Origin: Pedobacter sp. N36a
GTDB taxonomy: Bacteria; Bacteroidota; Bacteroidia; Sphingobacteriales; Sphingobacteriaceae
Length of the DNA stretch: 64,000 nt
NCBI RefSeq assembly: GCF_014472395.1
Contig: NZ_JACSZW010000005.1
Coordinates: forward strand, 186,001-250,000
Reading direction: 5' to 3'
Both the position numbers and the translations under genes were made by a program. The stretch's first letter is position 1. Every line of letters starts with the position of its first letter. The notes under the pieces were generated by a model, which did not search any database, was not told where the DNA came from, and saw only the letters and a program-made list of their open reading frames with translations. Shown here in pieces: positions 35,406-42,786 of the stretch.

Positions 35406-36347
35406 ATGAAAAATATTGCTCGTTTATTGAATGACTTAAATAATATGACTCCGCTGTCGGCTGGATTTTGGAATGAAATACAGCCATTAGTGATCGAGAA
35501 ACATAGAAAACTAGGTTATTTATTTTTAAAACCAGGACAAATAGCCAGTAAAGCATGGTACTTGATTGCCGGTTTTATTTTAACTATCAGGGCAGGTTCG
35601 GATAGGGAAGAAATTGTAGAAAAGATTTATTACCCCAAAGATATTGTTACAGATCTGGAAAGCTTTTTCGAGCTCATTCCTGTTCGTTTTAAATTCCTGG
35701 CCGTTGGAGAGGTGACTGTTCTTGAAATTAAAAGGCCAGGTATAACGAAGCTGGAACAGTATCCAGAGACCTGTAAACTGATCCAACATGTTACATTCAT
35801 AGAAAAGAAAGGCACAGAAGAAATTCTCCAAATGCTTCGTCTGCCTGAAGAAGAACGGGTGAAATTTTTTCTAGAAAACTATCCAGTTACTGATTTACCA
35901 CCACATTATGGAGCATCCTTCCTCAACCTGTCATTGGATAAATATTTAACTCAAGCACAGCAACTGGCCTCTTCAAACCAGATAAAGACAAAAGAATCTG
36001 AAGACTTGGAGAATACGAACACTATTGCCTATAAGATAATGGCCTACTTGATCGCCAATTATGCTCAGCCAGAAATTGGGAATACAAAAAAAATTGCAGC
36101 TATGTTTAATATGACCAGTGTAACATTAAACAGGCTATTCACTAAGATTTTTGGCTTTACCGTATATAAGTTTATTACCAAACAAAGAATGACAAATGCA
36201 GAAAAGCTACTAAAAAGTGAACCACTTACGGTAGGAAAAGTAGCATTGGCTGTTGGGTACAAAAACATATTTCATTTTAGCAAAGTTTTTAAAAGCTACT
36301 ACGGTTATCCTCCAAAGCAAAACAAAAAACGAAAACATTCCCAATAG
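35406..36347 (+). CDS. Crp-type sensor fused to an AraC-type HTH regulator
   Basis: The 313-residue protein combines two regulator types. Residues about 20-115 form a Crp-like cyclic-nucleotide-binding fold (FLKPGQIASKAWYLIAGFIL, YPKDIVTDLESFF). Residues about 146-185 resemble the Crp HTH region (PEEERVKFFLENYP, PPHYGASFLNLSLDKYL). Residues about 205-305 form an AraC double HTH (KIAAMFNMTSVTLNRLF and VGKVALAVGYKNIFHFSKVF). Having both is unusual. The effector is unknown; the cAMP-binding signature is not conserved, as is usual in this Bacteroidota group. It is the first of three regulators in a row. Confidence 0.85.
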   Translation: MKNIARLLNDLNNMTPLSAGFWNEIQPLVIEKHRKLGYLFLKPGQIASKAWYLIAGFILTIRAGSDREEIVEKIYYPKDIVTDLESFFELIPVRFKFLAVGEVTVLEIKRPGITKLEQYPETCKLIQHVTFIEKKGTEEILQMLRLPEEERVKFFLENYPVTDLPPHYGASFLNLSLDKYLTQAQQLASSNQIKTKESEDLENTNTIAYKIMAYLIANYAQPEIGNTKKIAAMFNMTSVTLNRLFTKIFGFTVYKFITKQRMTNAEKLLKSEPLTVGKVALAVGYKNIFHFSKVFKSYYGYPPKQNKKRKHSQ

Positions 36348-36435
36348 TGGTTATTTATACTTTTTATACATTATAATTGACCATCTCCGGTGAAAATTGT
36401 CAATTTTATCTATTTTTATGTAGAGATAAAGGGTT

Positions 36436-36443
36436 TAAATTTG
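36436..36443 (+). promoter_or_regulatory. Candidate -7 box for the AraC regulator gene
   Basis: TAAATTTG matches TAnnTTTG exactly and lies 17 bases before the ATG at 36461. There is no good TTTG at the -33 position. An AATTGAC/GTCAATT inverted repeat lies just upstream (about 36375-36405). Confidence 0.35.
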
Positions 36444-36460
36444 ATTAAAGAAACAAATTT

Positions 36461-37441
36461 ATGCGCTCTCACGTTAAATTACTTTTCAAACCAAAAAAAT
36501 TAATTCATCCTCCCTTCGATCAACGATTTGGTTTGAGCTCGATCCCTTTAAATTTGGCAGACGCCAGCTATATGATTCTGGATGATGCTGAGGTCTTAGT
36601 ACAATCCATCAATCACCACCTTGCTGACATTCAATTGTATGACTATAATGTGAAGACCAATTTCGTCGTAGATTTTGAAGTGACCAGAGATTTATTTTTT
36701 TTGATAGCCATGCAGGATGATTCTTCTGTAATTCATGAAGACGACAATAAGGGCATCTTTGAAATACCGGGTAATACCTGTATATTATTTTACCTCAAGG
36801 CAGGGAAATATAAGCAAAGCATGACGGCTGGGAAGCATCAGATGCTGTCACTCAGTATAAAACCAGAATGGTTTATTTCAAAATATGACACGATAGAAGA
36901 GTTAAAGGAATTCATTGACAGTTTCAAAAACAATGATCTACTGAATTTCAGGTTGCCCAGTGTTAATATCACCCAGCAGATATTCAACAGTCTTAAAAAA
37001 TTAGGCAGTTTATCAGATCACAGGGACATTGAAATAGACCTGCATATTTTCCTGAATGAATGCATTAGCAGGTATTTGCTGAAGTTAGGACAAGGAATGG
37101 TCACTATAAAATATCAGCAGAATAAAGCAAAAGAAATTGCTGAGTTTGTGAAAAAAAATTATGCAAGCAAAATTGTTGGTGATGAAGCGGAATTAGCTGA
37201 ACATTTTATGATTTCTACCACGATGCTGATCAGGCTGGCAAAGCTTGCTTTTAATAGGCCTTTACACCAACACGTAATAGAGTTAAGGATGCACCACAGT
37301 TTAAAATTACTTTTAACTACTCAAAAAACCATCCAGGAAATTGCTGCAAATGTTGGCTATGAAGACTCTAAATACTTTAGCCGTGCATTTAAAAAGAAGT
37401 TTGGAATCCCTCCTAATGAGATCAGAATGTGCAATATTTAG
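36461..37441 (+). CDS. AraC family transcriptional regulator
   Basis: This 326-residue protein has a divergent N-terminal ligand-binding region and a C-terminal AraC HTH pair at about 230-326 (ELAEHFMISTTMLIRLAKLAF, then IQEIAANVGYEDSKYFSRAF and the terminal KKFGIPPNEIR). The N-terminus has no obvious family. It follows the Crp-AraC gene by 113 bp in the same direction. Targets are unknown; the neighbouring MauE/DUF6520 and SusCD genes are the natural candidates. Confidence 0.88.
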   Translation: MRSHVKLLFKPKKLIHPPFDQRFGLSSIPLNLADASYMILDDAEVLVQSINHHLADIQLYDYNVKTNFVVDFEVTRDLFFLIAMQDDSSVIHEDDNKGIFEIPGNTCILFYLKAGKYKQSMTAGKHQMLSLSIKPEWFISKYDTIEELKEFIDSFKNNDLLNFRLPSVNITQQIFNSLKKLGSLSDHRDIEIDLHIFLNECISRYLLKLGQGMVTIKYQQNKAKEIAEFVKKNYASKIVGDEAELAEHFMISTTMLIRLAKLAFNRPLHQHVIELRMHHSLKLLLTTQKTIQEIAANVGYEDSKYFSRAFKKKFGIPPNEIRMCNI

Positions 37442-37638
37442 CAGAGGGCAGGTGGATTTTCCCTTCACAACCTATAGGTCTAAAACAATGTGTTTTGCCA
37501 GAAAAGTCCGTTTGAATAAAAAAAATCAAACCCTAACTTTATGTTCATTAAGGAATTACAGAACATCTCTCCAAATAACCATGCACTCAAAACCTTATTC
37601 CTTATCCGTATTTGTTGTCATTTTTTTAATCTGCAGCG

Positions 37639-38280
37639 ATGAAAGTACTTGGAAGCGAATTAAACAAAACAAGATTAAGACAGATCATGAGCAAAGAAAT
37701 AATTCCAAAAATGGAATTGTTAGTCGGCCCCTTAACTCAGGAATGTATGGAATACATGATCTTAAATAGTCGGATTAAGCAGGTAAATAAAGATCAGTAC
37801 CTGGAAGAAAGCGGAACTTATGACGCTGGTCATCTGCATTATATTTATAGCGGAATAGCTCATAGTTTTTATTATGATGATGAAACCGACAAAACATTTA
37901 TCACACGTCTATGGAAAAAAGAAGACATCATATTTGATGTGAAAAGTTTCGTAAACTGTGAAGACAGAATGGAAAACATCCAAATGCTCGAAGATGGTGA
38001 AGTCATTTCTATAGATCATTTTCCCCTAAAAAACTTATTAAATAATTCACCACAGCTATTCACACTCTTTACACGCTTGCAAATAGAAAGAGAAACCTAT
38101 AACAAGTTTTATCAGCACCTACTCAAATCATCCGTAGAAGCGAGACTTATGCTGTTCCTAAAACATAATCCAACGATCATTAACAGAATAAATAGGGATT
38201 GTATTGCACAGCACTTAAACATGTCTAGATCCAGGCTGAGTACAGCATACGCCTTATACAAGCAAAACAGAAACAGCTGA
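37639..38280 (+). CDS. Crp/Fnr family transcriptional regulator
   Basis: The 213-residue protein has a Crp/Fnr effector-binding fold (about 40-150; FITRLWKKEDIIFDVKSFV) and a short C-terminal winged-helix region (INRDCIAQHLNMSRSRLSTAYALYK). It lacks the cysteines of Fnr and the cAMP-binding signature, as in many Bacteroidota members. A second in-frame ATG at 37687 is a possible alternative start. A perfect palindrome follows the stop codon by 3 bp and precedes the MauE-like gene, so autoregulation or control of that operon is plausible. Confidence 0.85.
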   Translation: MKVLGSELNKTRLRQIMSKEIIPKMELLVGPLTQECMEYMILNSRIKQVNKDQYLEESGTYDAGHLHYIYSGIAHSFYYDDETDKTFITRLWKKEDIIFDVKSFVNCEDRMENIQMLEDGEVISIDHFPLKNLLNNSPQLFTLFTRLQIERETYNKFYQHLLKSSVEARLMLFLKHNPTIINRINRDCIAQHLNMSRSRLSTAYALYKQNRNS

Positions 38281-38283
38281 TTT

Positions 38284-38299
38284 TGTTACTTATGTAACA
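38284..38299. promoter_or_regulatory. Perfect Crp/Fnr-like palindrome
   Basis: TGTTACTTATGTAACA has 6-bp arms around a 4-bp spacer, the geometry of Crp/Fnr-type half-sites. It lies 3 bp after the Crp/Fnr gene and about 45 bp before a -7 box (38343-38350). Confidence 0.6.
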
Positions 38300-38342
38300 C
38301 CTGTTTGTTGCAAATGGAACAAAAACACAATCCTGCAGCTCC

Positions 38343-38350
38343 TACATTTG
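38343..38350 (+). promoter_or_regulatory. -7 box upstream of the MauE-like gene
   Basis: TACATTTG is an exact TAnnTTTG match, 70 bp before the start codon at 38421 and about 45 bp after the palindrome. The -33 region lacks a good TTTG at 19-20 bases, which would suit a promoter that needs an activator. Confidence 0.5.
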
Positions 38351-38420
38351 GTATCACAAAACACTAATAGTCGAACACTACCTTACCAAGTCCTGATCAC
38401 ACTAAACTTAAGCAGGTTCC

Positions 38421-38969
38421 ATGGCACAGATGATTTATCGCATGCACATCAGCTCTATACCAATTGCAACAATGAAAATTAATAGAATTAATGAACTACG
38501 CTCAAAAACTGTAAATATGGAAACAACATTGAGAAAGCAACCAAGATTGTATTTATCTGAAAATACTAAGCAGATTATTGTGGATTGCATTTGCTATGCG
38601 TTTATAATTCTGTTTGTTTATACGGCGAGTAGTAAGCTGCAGGATTATGCTGTTTTTCAAAGGGGATTGAGCCATTCGGTATTACTGAAGCCTTATTCTG
38701 CAATATTAGCTTGGCTAATTCCTGCAGTTGAAATACTGATTAGTATGCTGCTAATTGTCCCGAAAACGAGAAGATATGGATTGGTTTCCTCGCTACTGAT
38801 CATGATCGCTTTTACAAGTTACTTAATCTACATGATCAGCTACGGAGGACCTAGGACCTGCGGATGTGGTGGGGTAATTGAATCATTTACCTGGGTTCAG
38901 CACATTTGGTTTAACATCGCCTTTATCTTGCTAGCAGGCATAGCCCTAATGTTTAGTAGGAGAAAATAA
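38421..38969 (+). CDS. MauE/DoxX-family redox-associated membrane protein
   Basis: The protein of up to 182 residues has four membrane helices (about 51-70, 93-113, 118-141 and 160-178) and the CxC motif RTCGCGG (Cys147, Cys149) in the loop before the last helix, a mark of the MauE/DoxX group. MauE-like proteins assist electron transfer or disulfide handling for exported partners. ATG at 38421 has AGG seven bases upstream; an in-frame ATG at 38517 would give a protein closer to the usual length of about 150. It directly precedes two small exported two-Cys proteins. Confidence 0.85.
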   Translation: MAQMIYRMHISSIPIATMKINRINELRSKTVNMETTLRKQPRLYLSENTKQIIVDCICYAFIILFVYTASSKLQDYAVFQRGLSHSVLLKPYSAILAWLIPAVEILISMLLIVPKTRRYGLVSSLLIMIAFTSYLIYMISYGGPRTCGCGGVIESFTWVQHIWFNIAFILLAGIALMFSRRK

Positions 38970-38997
38970 AAGCTAATTTTTCAAAATCTTTTGGATC

Positions 38998-39354
38998 ATG
39001 AAAAAGATAATTTTCAGCTTATGTGTTGCGATAGTTGCATTCCTAAGCGCAACATATGTTAGTGCAAGTAAACTTAGTACTTTAAACCATTTTTATGCTC
39101 ACACATTTGATGACACCTATGTTAAAATGTATGGTTTCTATACAGGACTAGACTGCACAAATTTTAATGGTCGAAGTGATCTCTGTGCATATTATATAGT
39201 ACCTATTATTTATCGAGATAGTTATCCAGGTAGTCCAAGTCATTCTCCAAGTTTTCTTCCGGACACTTTATATAATTATGACGTTAACCTTTGGTACCAG
39301 TTAGGATATTCAATTCCACATTCATCCGGAAAAGACATCTATATGCCAGATTGA
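38998..39354 (+). CDS. Small exported two-cysteine protein (DUF6520-like), copy A
   Basis: This 118-residue protein has a clear Sec signal peptide (MKKIIFSLCVAIVAFLSATY, cut near Ala23) and two cysteines in the mature part, Cys53 and Cys63 (DCTNFNGRSDLCAYYI). Layout and size resemble copy B at 39484-39798 and the DUF6520 family. It is rich in Tyr, Ser and Pro after the Cys pair. Function is unknown. It follows the MauE-like gene by 28 bp and is probably cotranscribed, so the Cys pair may be a substrate for that protein. Confidence 0.8.
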   Translation: MKKIIFSLCVAIVAFLSATYVSASKLSTLNHFYAHTFDDTYVKMYGFYTGLDCTNFNGRSDLCAYYIVPIIYRDSYPGSPSHSPSFLPDTLYNYDVNLWYQLGYSIPHSSGKDIYMPD

Positions 39355-39414
39355 AAATAGTTTCAAAAAACCATGCTTAGAGCATTATACAATATAAAAA
39401 CACTCGTGCGCGCG

Positions 39415-39440
39415 ATACAGGTAAGGTTGTAGCCTGTATA
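39415..39440 (+). other. Hairpin between the two DUF6520-like genes
   Basis: ATACAGG and CCTGTAT form a 7-bp stem around TAAGGTTGTAG. No T run follows. It may be an mRNA-stability or processing element between copy A and copy B. Confidence 0.35.
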
Positions 39441-39483
39441 AAGAAATATAACAAAACTTAAACATAACTAAATTCTTACAATT

Positions 39484-39798
39484 ATGAAAAAAGTATTTTT
39501 CGCACTATTTGCAGTGGTAATTGCAGTTGGTGGAAGCGCATTTACAAATGCTAAAGAGTTGGTGGACCGCCCAGTTTATGGAGGATCTTCATTAACTCAA
39601 TACGATCAAATCACGATTCCATATACTAATGTTGATTGTGAAAACACCTCTGATAAAACATGTGCATTCCAAGTTACTGAGGCTGGAGAAAGTATTGTTA
39701 CCGAACTAAGCTATACTGATGCACAGATGGCCAGGTTTCTATTAGATGGTAAAGTAGAAGTAGCTCCTGGTTCAAGCAAAGGCTTATACAATCCATAA
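39484..39798 (+). CDS. Small exported two-cysteine protein, DUF6520 family, copy B
   Basis: This 104-residue protein has a signal peptide (MKKVFFALFAVVIAVGGSAF, cut near Ala23) and two cysteines, Cys52 and Cys60, in VDCENTSDKTCAFQV. The layout matches DUF6520, a family of small exported proteins in Bacteroidota without known function, often beside MauE-like genes. The ATG is preceded by 129 bp of non-coding sequence with a hairpin. A strong terminator follows. Its mature part is only about 80 residues and lacks any catalytic motif. Confidence 0.85.
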   Translation: MKKVFFALFAVVIAVGGSAFTNAKELVDRPVYGGSSLTQYDQITIPYTNVDCENTSDKTCAFQVTEAGESIVTELSYTDAQMARFLLDGKVEVAPGSSKGLYNP

Positions 39799-39811
39799 CT
39801 AAATTTAGTAC

Positions 39812-39848
39812 AAATTATGTAGGGCACTTTCGCTCCTACATAATTTTT
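39812..39848 (+). terminator. Rho-independent terminator between convergent units
   Basis: AAATTATGTAGG and CCTACATAATTT form a perfect 12-bp stem with loop GCACTTTCGCT, followed by T residues on the plus strand. It ends the MauE/DUF6520 unit and abuts the stop codon of the opposing TlpA-like gene, so it may serve both. Confidence 0.88.
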
Positions 39849-41364
39849 AATTTATTGCTTTTTCTAATAACTCTATTAATCTAGCACCATTTACCGAAAA
39901 TTCTTGACCATTCTGAACCAACAGAGAGGGCCTTGGGGGTAAGGCCGAAAACATTATTCCATCTTTAATCACAAATACTGTTGGAAAGCCAGTAATATTA
40001 TAATACCTTATAAGGTCATGATTAGCACCTTCTCCATTCGTATATAAATTTATTCCTGTATCGTGTGTATAATTACCCATTTCAACAGACTTTAGCCACT
40101 GTTGCTTATTTCTATCAATGGAAACGCTCACAAATTGAATTTGTGTATTACCATGAAAATAATTAATAATTGGTTTCATTGCTTTATTTAAAATTGCACA
40201 ATTTTCACAGCCTGTAAACCAAAAATCTAATACGACAACTTGGTTCTTAAAACTATCCAACGTAAAACGCTTACCAGTTTCGTCTTCTAAGCTGAAGTTT
40301 TTAAATGGAACGCCAATCTCCTTAACCTTTATTTTGCTTACCAAAAGAGTATTATATTTCTCTGATTTAACTATTTTTAATATTTCATCAAAATAGCATA
40401 AAGCAGCTTCATTTTTGTTGGTACGTAAAGCAAATATTGTTAATAATTTATCTCTTAAATCACCATCAAAATTAGTGTTAATATTTTGCAAAATTTTTCT
40501 TACACACGAATCAGAAAGCGTTGGACTGTATTCATAATGCCCCATTCTCTCTATAACATTAAACTCTTCAATAAGATAATTTGTAAAAATTGGAGAAGCT
40601 TCTAAGATTTTATTAGCAAATTTAGGCAGAACACGAATTTTAATTTTTTCATTATAGTATTTCTTAAATACTTTAAAAAAATCTTCATTCTGCCTCAACT
40701 GCAAATCGTAACTTCTCAACTGAGAATAATAGCGATAACCATAGCAATTAGCGGTAAGTACCTTAGCAAAATCCTCACCTAAAGCGAGCCTATGGCTTTC
40801 AATTACTCGAAGCTGTAATTTTAGCGCCGAATCCCCACTCTTATCTAGTTTCTGAAGATAACGGAGGTACGCTTTATCGTTTAGCAATTTCAAATCTGAA
40901 GTTACTACTTTATAACTATGTTGAATGATTTCACTCTGTACATTTGGAATTAGAGCTCCTTCTCCCGAGAACTTGACATCATTTTTATTTAGATCAATAT
41001 TTAAATTACTTCCGGCTTTTATAATATAGATATTATCGATCCAATAGTGTAATCCAATAGGAGCTTTGCTACCTTCATAATAGATATACATGTATAAGAT
41101 ATCAGAAAGAGAAGGTACGTTAAAAATATTCCCCTGTTTTACAGCAATTTGTTCATAAGCAAATTCCTTACTTTTATTGTATTCAACGCCTGCGAAAGGA
41201 TAAGCAGAAATTTGAATCTTAATCACAGGATTCTCCCCCAAATTTAAATCTATATCATTTAATTTTACATGTAAAATAGTATTCTTATATACTTCAATAT
41301 CTCCAGCAAAAGCTGAATGATTATAAAAAAAAAACACAAAAAAAATAATTATAATTTTGTTCAT
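39847..41364 (-). CDS. TlpA-like thioredoxin-fold exported protein
   Basis: The 505-residue protein has a signal peptide (about 1-20), a long N-terminal region of unknown fold and a C-terminal TlpA/AhpC-TSA domain (about 355-500). The redox motif CENC lies near residue 385 in VVLDFWFTGCENC, and the cis-Pro region is GFPTVFVI. Such proteins reduce or isomerise disulfides in the periplasm. It is the last gene of the SusC/SusD unit (16 bp after SusD) and converges on the two-Cys proteins. Confidence 0.9.
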   Translation of the reverse strand: MNKIIIIFFVFFFYNHSAFAGDIEVYKNTILHVKLNDIDLNLGENPVIKIQISAYPFAGVEYNKSKEFAYEQIAVKQGNIFNVPSLSDILYMYIYYEGSKAPIGLHYWIDNIYIIKAGSNLNIDLNKNDVKFSGEGALIPNVQSEIIQHSYKVVTSDLKLLNDKAYLRYLQKLDKSGDSALKLQLRVIESHRLALGEDFAKVLTANCYGYRYYSQLRSYDLQLRQNEDFFKVFKKYYNEKIKIRVLPKFANKILEASPIFTNYLIEEFNVIERMGHYEYSPTLSDSCVRKILQNINTNFDGDLRDKLLTIFALRTNKNEAALCYFDEILKIVKSEKYNTLLVSKIKVKEIGVPFKNFSLEDETGKRFTLDSFKNQVVVLDFWFTGCENCAILNKAMKPIINYFHGNTQIQFVSVSIDRNKQQWLKSVEMGNYTHDTGINLYTNGEGANHDLIRYYNITGFPTVFVIKDGIMFSALPPRPSLLVQNGQEFSVNGARLIELLEKAIN

Positions 41365-41379
41365 CCTAATAAAATTTTG

Positions 41380-42780
41380 TTATCGTAAATTCTGAGTGAT
41401 GCCGCTAAATGCAATTTCAGCCGAAGGTATTGGAAATACATATTTCGGATCATTAGGCAAAAGCGAATAAGTTACCCCATTAAGTAATCGAGTTAGTGTT
41501 ATATTAGCTCCTTCCTTGTTTAACCTCTTTAGATCTTCCCATCTGATCCCCCTCCAAATTAGTTCTTTTCGACGCTCAGTGAGCAATACTTCCATTGCTT
41601 CTTGCTGACTAGTCACTTGCTTAGGTATAAATTTTGAAGTTGGGAATCTATTTATTAGAAGTTTATTTAAGACTGACATACTACCATTAAAATCTCCTCT
41701 TCTCGCAACACATTCTGCCTTGATCAAATAAATCTCATCTGTGGCAAGTCCGGTAAAAGGATAAGATCCTGCCCCGAAATAACCTCTATTCATTACTAAT
41801 CCTCCACCATTCGCAACTACAAAATAAATTTTAGCCCTTAAATCCTCAGAGTCATATAAGTTCAACAGTGATTCCTTAATTTTGATATTACCATTATTTT
41901 TTCCTGTTGCCATCCCTAAAAAAGTTGAGGTTGTACATGTTACAAATATGTTTTCTACATTAGTTCTCGAGAATGGAGTTGTATTAGGAAGTTTAACACT
42001 GTTATAATCAATTAACTTAGAATACAGAGCCAGACAATTATCCGAAGCAAATTCTGCTTTCCTGTACTCTCTCATATTTAAATAAATTCTAGCTTCTAGA
42101 GCATAAACTGCTGCAAGGGAGGGTCTATTCTTTTGCTCCGATGGTATACGCTGTTTTTCTAACATTTGCTTTGCAACATTTAAATCCCGGAAAATTTGTT
42201 CATAAGTTTCCTGAAGACTTGAGCGCTGCATTATTTCATCAATAGCAGGCGAAACTTTTAATGGTATTCCCAAATCATTTGCAGCTGTTTGCGAGTCATA
42301 ACTCTTACAAAAATTTGAAGCAAGGACATAAAAAAAATATGCTCTATTAAAATGTGCCCATCCCTTCAAATAATTGTGCTTTTCTGTATTATCTCTAGTC
42401 AAAGGAATTCTCTCTAATCCGGCAATGGCATTATTAGCATAAAATATACATTTATAAGGAGTAAACCAATCATCTAAATTAGGTAAGTCTTCATATAAAT
42501 CTGACGCCCATATATAGGTATTTCTTTCAGCTACAGTAGGGAGCGACTTCCAAGTATTATAGTCCCTATATTCAAATTCATCAGACGAAATAATCGCCAA
42601 TGCAGGTGAACTAAAGGAATAAAAAGCCGGATTATCCAAAAGCCCCGTAATATCACCTAATGTAGAAGGCAGGACTATTTTTGAAGAAGGCTTCTCATCA
42701 AGAAAATTCTTCTTGCATCCCACCATAAATACTACTAGAAATGCAAAAAAAACAGCATTACACGTTCTTTTATTTTTCAT
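41380..42780 (-). CDS. RagB/SusD family outer-membrane lipoprotein
   Basis: This 466-residue lipoprotein (lipobox FMVGC, Cys22) has the SusD-like start KKNFLDEKPSSKIVLP, an inner TPR-like helical region (HFNRAYFFYVLASNFC, ALEARIYLNMREYRKAEFASDN) and a C-terminal RRKELIWRGIRWEDLKRLN block typical of the family. It would act as the surface lid of the SusC transporter. The gene lies 6 bp after susC. The ligand is unknown; with a TlpA-like partner it is more likely a peptide or protein product than a glycan. Confidence 0.92.
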   Translation of the reverse strand: MKNKRTCNAVFFAFLVVFMVGCKKNFLDEKPSSKIVLPSTLGDITGLLDNPAFYSFSSPALAIISSDEFEYRDYNTWKSLPTVAERNTYIWASDLYEDLPNLDDWFTPYKCIFYANNAIAGLERIPLTRDNTEKHNYLKGWAHFNRAYFFYVLASNFCKSYDSQTAANDLGIPLKVSPAIDEIMQRSSLQETYEQIFRDLNVAKQMLEKQRIPSEQKNRPSLAAVYALEARIYLNMREYRKAEFASDNCLALYSKLIDYNSVKLPNTTPFSRTNVENIFVTCTTSTFLGMATGKNNGNIKIKESLLNLYDSEDLRAKIYFVVANGGGLVMNRGYFGAGSYPFTGLATDEIYLIKAECVARRGDFNGSMSVLNKLLINRFPTSKFIPKQVTSQQEAMEVLLTERRKELIWRGIRWEDLKRLNKEGANITLTRLLNGVTYSLLPNDPKYVFPIPSAEIAFSGITQNLR

Positions 42781-42786
42781 AACAAA

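Noticed and set aside
37341..37769. 142-codon frame across the AraC/Crp junction, with a lipoprotein-like stretch MHSKPYSLSVFVVIFLICS
   Set aside because: It overlaps the 3' end of the AraC gene and the 5' end of the Crp/Fnr gene in another frame, both of which have clear domains. The hydrophobic stretch is likely a coincidence of the AT-rich spacer.
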